64,000 nucleotides of DNA from Symbiotaphrina buchneri. Taxonomy: Eukaryota > Ascomycota > Symbiotaphrinales > Symbiotaphrinaceae. Location of the stretch: the NCBI GenBank assembly GCA_001599915.1, contig BCIG01000028.1, forward strand, positions 248,001 through 312,000, in the 5' to 3' direction. Below are positions 1 through 10,043 of the stretch, piece after piece. The notes beneath the pieces were generated by a model. The model saw nothing but the letters and a program-made list of their open reading frames with translations. It was not told the origin of the DNA and made no database searches. Within the stretch, counting starts at the first letter, position 1. Each line of letters starts with the position of its first letter. A program made the translations under genes and the position numbers.

Positions 1-32
1 CCAACCCCGGCCGTGGTTGAGGTGGAGCGAGC

Positions 33-1607
33 TCACCACTTAACACCCTTCTTCACGGCCCACTCAGCGCCAACACGCGCGACGACATCACTCCACGTCC
101 CGGCATCCCATCTCCGCGCGGGATCCTTCTTCAGCGCGCCCGGCCCCGTGGGCTCGCCGGAGAGCACCTTCTCGACGACGCCATTGCGCATCACCCTGCT
201 GCCCTGCTGGCCCATGCGGACAAAGTCCAGCGGCCGGCCTTCGCGCGCGAAGCCTACCTTCTGGATCTCGAGCCGGGCGGCTCCGTAGGGCGACTCGCCC
301 GTTACGGCGAAGAGCAGCGTTACGCCCAGAGCGAAGATGTCCGAGGCGCGCGTGGCGACGGCGCGTAGGGGCGGGTTGGTGGTCGAGTAGAAGGACGAGA
401 GGAGCTCGGGCGAGGTGTACTCGGTCGTGACGGCGGAGACTTCCTCGAGAGTCGACGGGTCGGCGGAAGGTGGGAAGTATTGCGCGGAGGAGAAGTCGCA
501 GTAGACTGCGTCGAATGGAAGATCGTGGGAGGAGGTGGGCGAATCGGGAGTCCGCGGTCTGAGTAGAATGTTCTGGGGCTTGATGTCTCCATGGACAATA
601 TCCTTCTCGTGCAGAAATGCAAGCCCTTCAATGAGGTGTTGAGCAAGCCTTAGCCACGTCTCCATGCCCATGACGGGGTCGAACATCGTTCTGGTAGAGA
701 AGTTGGCCGCCGCAGCCTGCGCCGCGTTGCGGCTGTACGTCGCCAGTGTGAGAGGAATGGCATCGAGGATCAATGCGTGATTTGCTGCGTCATAGCCGTA
801 GAAGGGGACAAGATAGTTCGAGGCCCGCAGTGCGCCGTGCAAGTAGGTGAGAATGAGGGCTTCTTGACGCAGGATAGGTTGCGCATCCCGGCGCCCGGGA
901 ACTTTCACCGCAACGACCTTGGAGGAGAAGCGATCCAATTGCGGGGAAGCAGGAGGAGATGGGAGCCAGGATTGCATGGATGGAGGAGACGATGCAGACA
1001 GGGTGCCTTTGTAAACAACGCTCCAGACACCGCGGCCAAACTCATTGTAGCCGCGCGAGGGACTTCCCTCCAGGTCATACTTTCCCGTGAAAGCTTGCGG
1101 TTCCTTAATATCCATCCATGAAGGTTCCCGCGGCCGAGGAGGTATTGGTACCGATAGTGGCTCCAAAGCTCGTGTGATATAGCTCTCGCTCCAAGAAGCG
1201 CGCATTTGTTTCCGTTCAGTCGCGCCATCCGATATGATGCTTCTCGATTTCGTAGGTGTCGAAGGTTCCTCGACGCTTGAGGGAGAGCTTCGGGAGGACC
1301 GAGTACGCTCGTCGATTGGGGAAAGAGGGGAAAGCGTGCTCGCGATCGATGACGGCCTTGGAGGTCGTGTAAACTCGGGCGTTATGGGAGGGGTCAGGAG
1401 TGCGGTCTGCGTCGCCAAGCCGCTCTTCTCGAACGAAAAGCGGTCGAAGATTGGTGACGCCGAAGGGGAGCTTTGCGTCCGTAGATGATGCGGCCGGGAT
1501 GATTTCGACATGCTCACCGGCGTCTGCAGGCGGAGCGACTCCTTGAAGGCGGGACTTGGAGTTTGCGCCGACTCTCCTCGCGGCGGAGACCCGAATCTGG
1601 CGGACAT
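33..1607 (-). CDS. Serine/threonine protein kinase with a disordered N-terminus
   Basis: A single-exon gene of 524 residues starting at an ATG whose complement is at 1605-1607. Residues 1-180 are Ser/Pro/Thr-rich and probably disordered. A protein kinase domain follows from about residue 185: glycine loop FGRGVWSVV (190-198), ATP-anchoring Lys235 in VVAVKVPG, catalytic loop HGDIKPQN (339-346), metal-binding DFS (371-373) and SPE near 400. The catalytic Asp341, Asn346 and Asp371 are all present, so activity is likely. However, the usual HRD is HGD and the usual DFG is DFS, which points to a non-RD kinase that would not need activation-loop phosphorylation (family knowledge). A Ser-rich insert lies between the glycine loop and Lys235. 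The substrate and pathway cannot be told. The nearest gene is 1.6 kb upstream. Confidence 0.9.
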   Translation of the reverse strand: MSARFGSPPRGESAQTPSPAFKESLRLQTPVSMSKSSRPHHLRTQSSPSASPIFDRFSFEKSGLATQTALLTPPITPEFTRPPRPSSIASTLSPLSPIDERTRSSRSSPSSVEEPSTPTKSRSIISDGATERKQMRASWSESYITRALEPLSVPIPPRPREPSWMDIKEPQAFTGKYDLEGSPSRGYNEFGRGVWSVVYKGTLSASSPPSMQSWLPSPPASPQLDRFSSKVVAVKVPGRRDAQPILRQEALILTYLHGALRASNYLVPFYGYDAANHALILDAIPLTLATYSRNAAQAAAANFSTRTMFDPVMGMETWLRLAQHLIEGLAFLHEKDIVHGDIKPQNILLRPRTPDSPTSSHDLPFDAVYCDFSSAQYFPPSADPSTLEEVSAVTTEYTSPELLSSFYSTTNPPLRAVATRASDIFALGVTLLFAVTGESPYGAARLEIQKVGFAREGRPLDFVRMGQQGSRVMRNGVVEKVLSGEPTGPGALKKDPARRWDAGTWSDVVARVGAEWAVKKGVKW

Positions 1608-3246
1608 TTCTTATGTTGCCCTTTGCGCGTTCCCGACAAGTTTTACGAGGTCGAGCCCGTCAATAACGATAACATGGAGCAACAAGCAACAAGCGTAGAG
1701 CAACGCGTCCTTCGTCCAGAGCAGACTGGATGTGGGGGCACTGGCGCCAGTGGAGGGAGGAATGTCGGAGATTCAGGAGTAGTGCTTGGAGAAGGCGCCT
1801 AATAGGATGTTGTGTAGTTTATTGCGGATAAGCCCCACAGCTTCAGGAATGGTGATGACGAATATATCGTAGGAGGACGGTCTCGAGGATCGCTCGTAGA
1901 AAGTATATGAAAAAGGGCTTAAGTTAGGGAGGGTGGAGAAAAGGCGGAGAGAAGGAGAGGATGAGGATATCTTGTATGTATGATGATGGAGGTAGTCATC
2001 AGGGTTGAAGGTCCCGAGGGTGATATAGGTAAGGTAGGAGATATATTTAAGCGTAAGTGCAGACGTGCATCACCTGTCCCGCGGGTCTCGCCAGGGTCTT
2101 TGCGAGGTCTGCCATGATTTGCTCGATTGCGATTATGTATTATTGCGCACCTAAGCAGTGGCACCCGAGCGCGAAGGAAGAGAGGGTGAAGAAGACCGAA
2201 GGGGGTGCAAAGCGGAAGATAGCGGCGAGCGGGACCAAGTCGGGTACAGCTACGAATACTCGCAAGTTGATTGATTTCGGAGGGGGCCGTGTCACTGGCC
2301 ATCATCAGTGCACTTGATTGGAAGGAAAAGCAGCGATCAAGGAAGATGAACCGTGCAGGATAAAGGAAAGGTAATTTGGTGAATTCGCACTCTAATTTCG
2401 CAGCTAGCCCTCTGCCCCAGGCTTCCTTCGTCAGATCCATAAGCCGCGTAGCAGCGTGGACCGGTCTTGATTGGTTCAAGCTCCTACCAAGTCTCAAGCA
2501 AGCAACGCGCCCCTCGCTGCTGATCGGTAGATCCTTGCATCATCATCTTGACTGCAGACTGGCGCTCTTGAATCATCACCTTCTTTCCACGTCTTGAGTG
2601 TGTTTGAGCTGCTGCAGTTGTTCTGCTAAGCATCTTTGAAAAATCTCGAGATGTCCGTTCTTTCCGACAAGACTCCGGTTTAGCCAAGGGCCAGTGCGAG
2701 GGTGAAAATGTCAGTTCTCGCGTGCGCTGGCAGTCGCACAGTCGTCGTCTGAGCGAAACGTGCAGTGCGAGGTCGCCATGGCCAGGAGTGGGAAAGATCT
2801 TGTCGCACCAAACCACCACCGGAGACAGCCTTCACCAGCTTGGCCTAATCCGGCGATATCCTCAAACTCTCGGAAATCCTTCCCACTCACAGACTCGACT
2901 TGCCTTTGCTCCGCTCGGCTGCCAGCATCCTGCCGTGGCGCTTTTGCTCGCCTTTGCGTCGCCTGAACGCAGTGGTGGGTGGTCACCGCCACACTTTCCT
3001 TCATAACAGCGTTTCCCTATCAGCCTCACTCGCCTCGAGCTATTTATTATCTTGTCGATCTGTTTTGGAATATGCCACCACAAAGATGATAATGAGGATA
3101 ATGCACGTCTACAATAATATACTCAATACATTTCACAAGTCAATCAGCACCTCATTCTTGCACCATCCCCTTCCTCGGTCCATCATGCTTCTCTAAATCG
3201 CCTCGCTAGAAATGCTCAACGCCAAAGATGTTGCGAGAAAGAATGC
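1608..3246. other. Intergenic: upstream region of the kinase gene
   Basis: This stretch separates the kinase start from the 3' end of the repeat-protein gene; both genes are on the minus strand. It should hold the kinase promoter and leader. Open frames here (for example 1919-2497 minus) have no recognisable domain or splice-linked partner, so I do not call a gene. Confidence 0.5.
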
Positions 3247-5861
3247 CTAGGAAACCCCGATGATCTTCTTCACCAGCTTGAAAATGGGGACATCGTCTTT
3301 CTCCTGCATTCTGGATGACCGGTGCCTCTCATGCCCCACTGGACTGCGTTCTCTTCCCTTGCCCTTGTCACGGTGTCTTCTTTCTCTTCCATCGTACTCG
3401 CGTCGTTCGGCTTCGCGTTCCTCTCGTCGCCTACGCTCGTCTTCTCGTCGTTCGGCCCTGCCCTCCTCTTCTCTCCTTCTTCTTCTTTCCTTCTCTCTTC
3501 GTCGCTCCTCTTCCTCCTCCACGCTGCGGTACGATCGGCTGGACTCATGACGCGCCGACGCCGGTCTTCTGCTCGGCTCCTTGTTCGGATTGACGCGGAG
3601 AACGGGCCCACACTCCGACTGTCCATTGAAGCTTCCCAGAAGCTTTGGCAATATCGGTCTCTCATCAGAAAACCTTCGGTCGGGGCGTTTGCCTTTGCTG
3701 CCGTCTGACCCGGACCCTGCTTTTTCCACTGCGGAATCGATGGCATCATTCTCCGTCTTGCTCCTTTTCATTTTCTTCCTCTCCTCGTCCTCTCGGCGGA
3801 CCGCTCGTCGGCTGTCTTCATTGCTGTCACGGCTCACTCCACTGGCCCTCCTATGCTCCTTATGTCTCTCCGTGGCTTTTCTGACCGCCGTCTTATCTCC
3901 GTCAGCTAGCCATGTAAAGATGACTTCTGCATCACTGCCTCGTCGAATCTGCGGGCGGTACCCCGCTTCGTCAGCTCTCGACCCGCTGTGCCGGGAGCCC
4001 TTCTGTGATCTGGGCTTCTTAGCCTGGTCCGCTGGAGCATCCGCCGCTGGCTCCTCGACGACCGCTTCTTCAGACGCAGCACTCTGCTCACCAGCCGTTT
4101 CTCCTGGTGCTTCAGCCGTCGGCGTCTCTTCCGCTGGGGCTGCTTCTTCCGCTGCTGGGGCCGCTTCCTCTACTGCTGGAGCTGCTTCCTCTGCCGCTGG
4201 GGCTGCTTCTTCCGCTGCTGGGGCTGCTTCTTCCGCTGCTGGGGCCGCTTCCTCTGCTGCTGGAGCCGCTTCCTCTGNNNNNNNNNNNNNNNNNNNNNNN
4301 NNNNNNNCTGCTGGAGCTGCTTCCTCTGCTGCTGGAGCTGCCTCCTCTGTCGCTGGGGCTGCCTCGTCTGTCGCTGGGGCTGCTTCTTCCGCTGCTGGGG
4401 CTTCCTCTGCTGTTGGGGCCGCTTCCTCTGCTGCTGGGGCTGCTTCCTCCGCCGCCGGGGCCGGGTCTGCTGGCGCCGCTTCTTCAGATGCCGGTGGATC
4501 TTCTGCCGCTGGAGGGTCTTCGGCAGGTGGGATAGACTCTTCTTCTGCTGGGGCTGGGTCTGATGCAGCAGGTTCTTCAGGTGCACTCGGCTCTTCTGCC
4601 GCTGGGGCGTCCCCGACCTCAGCAGGTGCTTCCTCAGCGGCTGCTTCCTCAGCTGGTGTTTCCTCAGCAGTTGCTTCCGCAGGGGGGGCTTCCTCAGCTG
4701 GCGCTTCCGCAGCAGGTGCTTCCTCAACAGGTGCTTCCGCAGCAGGTGCTTCCTCAGCTGGTGCTTCCGTAGCTGGCGTTTCCTCAGCAGGTGCTTCTGC
4801 CGCAGGTGCTTCTTCAGGGGGTGCTTCCGTAGGGGTTGCCTCTTCTGGAGCTGCTTCCGCGGCTGGTGTTTCCTCGGGAGGTGCTTCGGCAGGAGGTGCT
4901 TCCTCAGTTGGCGCATCCGCAGTTGGCGCATCCGCAGTTGGTGCTTCTGCAGCGGGTGCTTCCTCAGCTTGTGCGTCCTCAGCTGGGTTTTCCTCACCTC
5001 CCTCGGCTTTTTGCTTCTCTTCAGTAGATGTCTCCTCGCCCTTTGCAGCCTCTGCTGGAGGATCTGCTGGGGTTTCTTCTGGTTTTTCTACTGCAGTCTC
5101 TTCCGTCGGAGGCTGATCTGCGCTAGGTTGCTCTGGGGGAGAGTTGTCCTCGCCCTCCTTGGTTTCATGATCTGTATCAGCGGCAGCGGCAACCGCAGTT
5201 GTCTCTTCGTTTTCAGGCTTTTCATCGACATTGCCTGGCGGAGCGGTCAGCGTTGCCTCACGCCTCGGGCGCCTTGACCTAGGCTTCCTCTTTCGCCTCG
5301 CACCAACTCCACAGGTACATCATAATTGAATCTCTGAACATGATCTGTGAAAAGAACCTGCTTTTCCTGCGGCTTACCTGAAGCAGCTTCGGCCTCGGCC
5401 GCTGGGACGTCTGATGCTGCCCCTTCGGTGGGTTGTGGCTCAGATGATTGTTCCGGTGTCTCCTGAGTTGTCTCTTCAGCCGTTCCTCCGCCGGTATTTG
5501 CGTCCTCGATCATATCCTTGCTTTCAGCCTCTTTGTCTTTATTGCTTTCCGCATCCTCAGCAGGCGTATCTTCACTTTGAAGTTGATCGGGTGGGGTGGG
5601 ATCGACTGGTGGCAATGTCCCCGGCTCATCTCCCTCCTCTTTGTCTGCCTGAGGCTCTACCTTCGTCGCTTCTGTAGAAGCATCAGTCAATGGCTCAATG
5701 TCGTCGATTCCCCAGGCAGCGATACTCTGTTCAGCCTCAGCCTCTGGGTTGCCTGTCGATGCGTCTGGCTCAGAAGCCTCCGGTTTGGTCGTGTCGGTGA
5801 GTGGTTCGATCTCTAACTCTGGAGCAGCTGCCTTCGCTGATGGATCTCCATCGTCCGCCAT
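3247..5861 (-). CDS. Glu/Ala/Pro-rich tandem-repeat protein with charged C-terminus
   Basis: A two-exon gene: 5861-5378 and 5306-3247, about 847 residues including ten unknown residues from the N gap. The start is ATG at 5861 (MADDGDPSAK). The N-terminus is acidic. A long array of AAEEAAP-type heptads and AEEAP-type pentads follows, then a basic and acidic Arg/Glu-rich tail ending VPIFKLVKKIIGVS. The frame changes between 5378 and 5250. The best intron is 5307-5377 (71 nt, GTAAGC...GTGGAG), which joins the frames and keeps an Arg/Lys cluster (RRKRKPRSRRPRRE). An alternative, 5257-5318 (GTACCT...GTGAG), would instead keep a KQVLFTDHV segment that fits an RVxF-type PP1-docking motif. If unspliced, translation stops at 5247 after about 204 residues. 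There is no known catalytic domain. A structural or scaffold role is only a guess. Confidence 0.7.
4138..4990 (-). repeat. Coding tandem repeat, 21-bp and 15-bp units
   Basis: Within the repeat-protein gene, 21-bp units (7 codons, AAEEAAP type) fill roughly 4138-4450 around the assembly gap. 15-bp units (5 codons, AEEAP/AAEAP type) fill roughly 4615-4980. Units are multiples of three, so copy-number changes keep the frame. The opposite strand also reads open through the array because of its composition. Confidence 0.85.
4278..4307. other. Assembly gap (30 N)
   Basis: Thirty unknown bases sit inside the 21-bp repeat array. The run is divisible by three and the frame is the same on both sides, but the true length is unknown because short reads usually collapse in such arrays. 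Confidence 0.97.
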
Positions 5862-8800
5862 TGTGCTCTGAGTGTTGCAAATATCGGTTGAGGACTTCAA
5901 CGATCAAGTCAGTGAAATGCCTGAACGTGAATTGGAATGGGAAACTGAAGACGGAATGACGAGATATTTATGGTAGTTATGATTCAGATCTTCTTGAAGG
6001 GCATTGACAGTCGATATCATCCATTTTCGAGCGCTTGACTCGAGTCTCAGTCATTTGGTATTCACCTATCTGGTCAACGCAGTTTTCAGTTTCTCCTTCC
6101 CCTCCCGTCTGGTCCAATGGCTGCCGCTGTCTCCGGCGATTCTTCTTTCCCTTGGCCATTATGCGTCCTCCGCGGTTACTATTATGTTTGAGCACGGCAC
6201 GCAATGGAGGACACTTCTGCAGGGCGCTCAATTGGGTTGCAAATAGCTGTTGTCAACCCGCTCGCCGGTTGACAGGTAGCTAAGTATCGAATATTATACC
6301 GTGGTTCCTCACACAATAGGGCAACCCTTTAGGGGCTTCCTGAGATGAGAATAGACTCTTGTACCGGTTGTTTCGTACCGGCCGGCAGAGAAATGCACGT
6401 GGTATGCTATGCCGAATTATCTAACGACACGCAGTGACGGATGGCACACCCTCACGAAGACAGACATGCTCAATTGGCGGGTCTACTTAACGGATGTCAG
6501 ATATCGGAGATGGCTACTTGCTCTCGAGTGGTTAGCCCTAATGTGACCGAGGCCAGCATGGCCGAGTTCGTCACCGTCAGCAGCAGTCAATGCGACATCA
6601 ATATGGCTGGGCGTAATGGAAAGACAATTTAGTCTATACATTCTAATGACTGTACGGAAGGCGAGTCATACAGCGTGTCTGATCTCGCAGTGGATATACC
6701 TCCGTGCATATGCGCTCTGCAACTATAGGGAAAGTACCTCAACGCTTTGCAGCATCCCGAGGTCCACCAAGCACTCTACTGCATCCTTACCCAAGCAATT
6801 GGGTTACAGCAAAATGCAAGCAAAAAGCGACCAAGCGCGTGGCGCGTCTTCCCGCTGTCCTTGAGAAGCGTGTGAAGTTGAGGAGACGTCCCCGAAAAGG
6901 GATGTCGCGGTGCGACGCCGATAGGGTCACACCATAACGTTCAAGGCAGATCTACTGGAGCCACGTCAGGCGGAGCCGAGATGGCGAACGTGGCCGGCGG
7001 CCCTCATCCACATTAGTTGAGATAGCGAGAACGTCGAGCGAATCTTTGGCCGCCGTGCAGACAGCAACGTTCGCAGACTAGGTAGGTTACGATATGCTAA
7101 AGCGGGGCGTAAGCTGCCGAGAGGGTTAGGGACGACGAGGCCCCATACAACAAGAAGCGGCCTGCAAAAGCATCCCGCTTCTGTGCGCTCGGCGAGGCCG
7201 CTGGTCGTGTGGGCGGGAGATATCAAGAATGGGTGGGAAGTCTTGTCCCGTTTGGTCGCCCTGCCGAAAGCCGCATGTAGGTGCATTGGCGCCGCAGACG
7301 TGGAAGAATAGGATCACGCCAACCGTATTTCATGTGGGACGGTCGATCCAGCGCTGCAAAAATCGATGCCACGCTCGCTGTAAGGAGTGCAGAACTGGCG
7401 TAATTCAGAAAGGCAAGCTTGCGTCATGTTACCTTCCGGGGGAATTCGGCCTGCCCGGTGACGTTGAGAGAAGGATTTCGGGGCTGCATCTTCAGCGGAC
7501 GACGCCGCTGCCAGGTGTTTCCATCCTCGGGCGGGGAAGCGACAAACAGCTCCAAGGAGGGGCAGCAGAAGAGAGGGCTGAGGCCGAGCGGAAACACGTA
7601 TATAGCAGCGCGGGCCAGTTCAAGTCTCACAGGACTTACGTCTCAAACTCGAAGTCTACTCACATAACACAGCGATATGATCAACTGTGCGAGTTGACGG
7701 AATTCTACTGCGTTCTGCGCGCTGGGGAGTGATCTCTCGTCGGGATACCTCGTACACGACGCACACATTTCCCAGGATGCATACCTAGCATGGGTACGGA
7801 AAAGGAAAACATTCTGATCAAAGGCCACAGAAGGTAGCGACCGCAAGCAAGCAGGGGTCGCCGGGGCCCGGGTTTCGCGGATCTCTTTTGCGACAGTTGG
7901 CACGAACTGCGGGCCGAGCCTACGCGGGATCTGGTTGGTGGACAAACCCCTGTTCACTCGTTTCACAATCATTGGCCGGCCTCGTACGGCATGAGCCAGC
8001 CAGCAGCTCTCTTCTGCGACACAATGGCGCGGTGCACAGCAGGTAGATTGAGATAGGAAAGGAACACTTGTGGAACGGTCCATGGCAGCGTTGTGTGTGT
8101 TATGGGAAGAGGAATTGATCGAGCAGCTTGTCGTGTGAGATGTCCGAAATGGGAATCCGGCGTAGGTTGAGATGACCGACAAGGAGTGGGGATATGTTTC
8201 CTACTCTCGGGTCGTCGACAAACGCTTTGAACTGCACTGCTGATCTTTATATACGAGTGTATACGATAAGCATCGCGCTGCACCGCATTGCATGCTTCGT
8301 CGATGTTGCTTCCCAGCGACGATCACCTACCCTTGGGTTTGCAGAAATTTCCAGAGGATACGGTAAGACCGCGGCACATTAATGACTGCACCTTGGTCTC
8401 GCTCAGGGGCAGTCTTGCCCGCCTATCTACAATGTACTCATACCAGATGGAATTGGTATATCGCGCATGCGAAAATTGGTTTTACTTGAGATCCCAGTGT
8501 TGAGGTCATTATGCTTTTTCGCCGATTGTATATTATCGGGACTGACTCTTACTGGGTCCATGATTCTTTACTTAACTCTTACAAGTTAATGCCTCCAAAT
8601 TTTTCAATTGTGTGCTTGATACCCATATGGTTGCTCAGTCTATCGGCCCGTAGGTTGATGCATTATAATAGATCACAGTTTCCTGTCATTCATTTTCTTC
8701 CAATGGTCTACCGTCTTGCCCAGCCGGTCTGGGGACTGCAGTAGCATATATCAAACATATTCATTTGCAACGCTCGTTTACGTTACGCTCATCGCGTAGC

Positions 8801-10043
8801 CCCTCAAGAAGGTGTTTTCTCCTCCTCGAGGTTCCTATGAATCGAGCATTCGCATGTTGGATGGAGACCCGTCGTCCATGCTCAACGTCAATTCTCGATA
8901 ATCAGTGTGCTTCCACCTGATAACTTGCTCTAGAGTTCAGGTGCAATGAATCGATTCCCTTTGAACGATTAGGAGAGGTGCCAGGCTGTTTTGAGTCAAA
9001 CGGCTATAAGTTCGCTCCATTGAGATGCAGCTTCAAAGGACTTTACGGCTGTTTTGTATACCGTCGCTGTTCGGTCAATCCTTGACCTTTAAATGAAGGA
9101 TGTGATTCACAACCAGTAATTTCAATTATCCGGCTGGAACTTCCGGATTCAATTCATCCTTCTGCAAGATCGTGATCCACGTAAGGCTGAAATCTACGCA
9201 TAATGCATATATGATCCAGGTATGCGTCGAACATTGGTAGAGCGCGCTCTTTAAGGTACAGGATGCGCCTTGAATGCTACAAGAAGGATGTGCTGGGGGG
9301 TGAATCACAAAACGAGAGCTTCGAAGATACAAATGCCAGAACCCCTGACTTGAAGAAAATTGCCTGAGCTATCGTTGTAAGCAATATCAAGGTAAGAAGT
9401 TCAGACGGCCGAGGGTGAGGCAGTAAGCGAGACCAACTACCGAGTACTTGGAAGGCTGACACCGACGGCAGAGTCATTGACGGCCATGCGAATGTTTGCG
9501 GGTGAAAGACAAGATGAGATTAACAGCAATTACCGTATCGAGTTCAGAGCAGGACCCTTACATTATTTTCTCCTGTACCGGGCAAGTATAAGGTATGATG
9601 TGGTGATTGGAATGGCCGTACGTTGCTGCTGCTGCTGCGGCACCGTTTCTTTTTCAAGGCTGAATTGCCCGCGGAACTCGTGTAGTGTGCCAGTGGCTTG
9701 TAGCGTCAGCCAATCGATAAGTTCCGCCAGCTGCTGGTACGAGGCCGCGGCCAATGGATAAGAACTGTCGTCGTGGATAATGGTGTGGCAGCCTCAGCCC
9801 GGCTCAACAGCGAAAGGCTCGCCGTATCTTCCGCTTCTTCCCTGTCGATGTCCAGTTAGCAGTCTCATCAACGTTCCGCCTTCGCCTTCGCCTTCACCCG
9901 GTATCACAAGAGCCTCAAACGTTGCGATATTCGGCCTTCCAAGTGCCAATGACTCCATTAACTCCATTTTCGCCTTAATCCTACCATCTCTGGACGCCCA
10001 CCGCACTAACCCCTACCTCGGGGGTCTAAGGGATAGGGTTGAC
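5862..10043. other. Gene-poor stretch of about 4.2 kb
   Basis: I see no coherent protein family, tRNA or intact mobile element here. Open frames of 60-190 codons occur on both strands but lack plausible splice partners. Base composition is ordinary, without the strong AT bias expected of heavy RIP. The left end should include the repeat-protein promoter and the right end the promoter of the C2H2 gene. An in-frame ATG at 9780 would extend the C2H2 protein by 88 residues, but that segment is low in protein-like character. Confidence 0.5.

Noticed and set aside
1919-2497. 192-codon minus-strand open frame upstream of the kinase
   Set aside because: No domain or splice partner, and it lies where the kinase promoter and leader are expected.
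4170-4997. 275-codon minus-strand frame rich in Lys/His/Leu/Arg
   Set aside because: It is another frame of the same repeat array, starts at a GTG and has no flanking support.
3581-5116. 511-codon plus-strand open frame of Ala/Ser/Gly repeats (AGAASSAAG type)
   Set aside because: It is the antisense of the Glu/Ala repeat array. The minus-strand reading has non-repeat, protein-like ends and splices cleanly.
7229-8182. Open frames of 167 and 179 codons on opposite strands
   Set aside because: They have no motif, uneven composition and no compatible splice sites. They look like chance.
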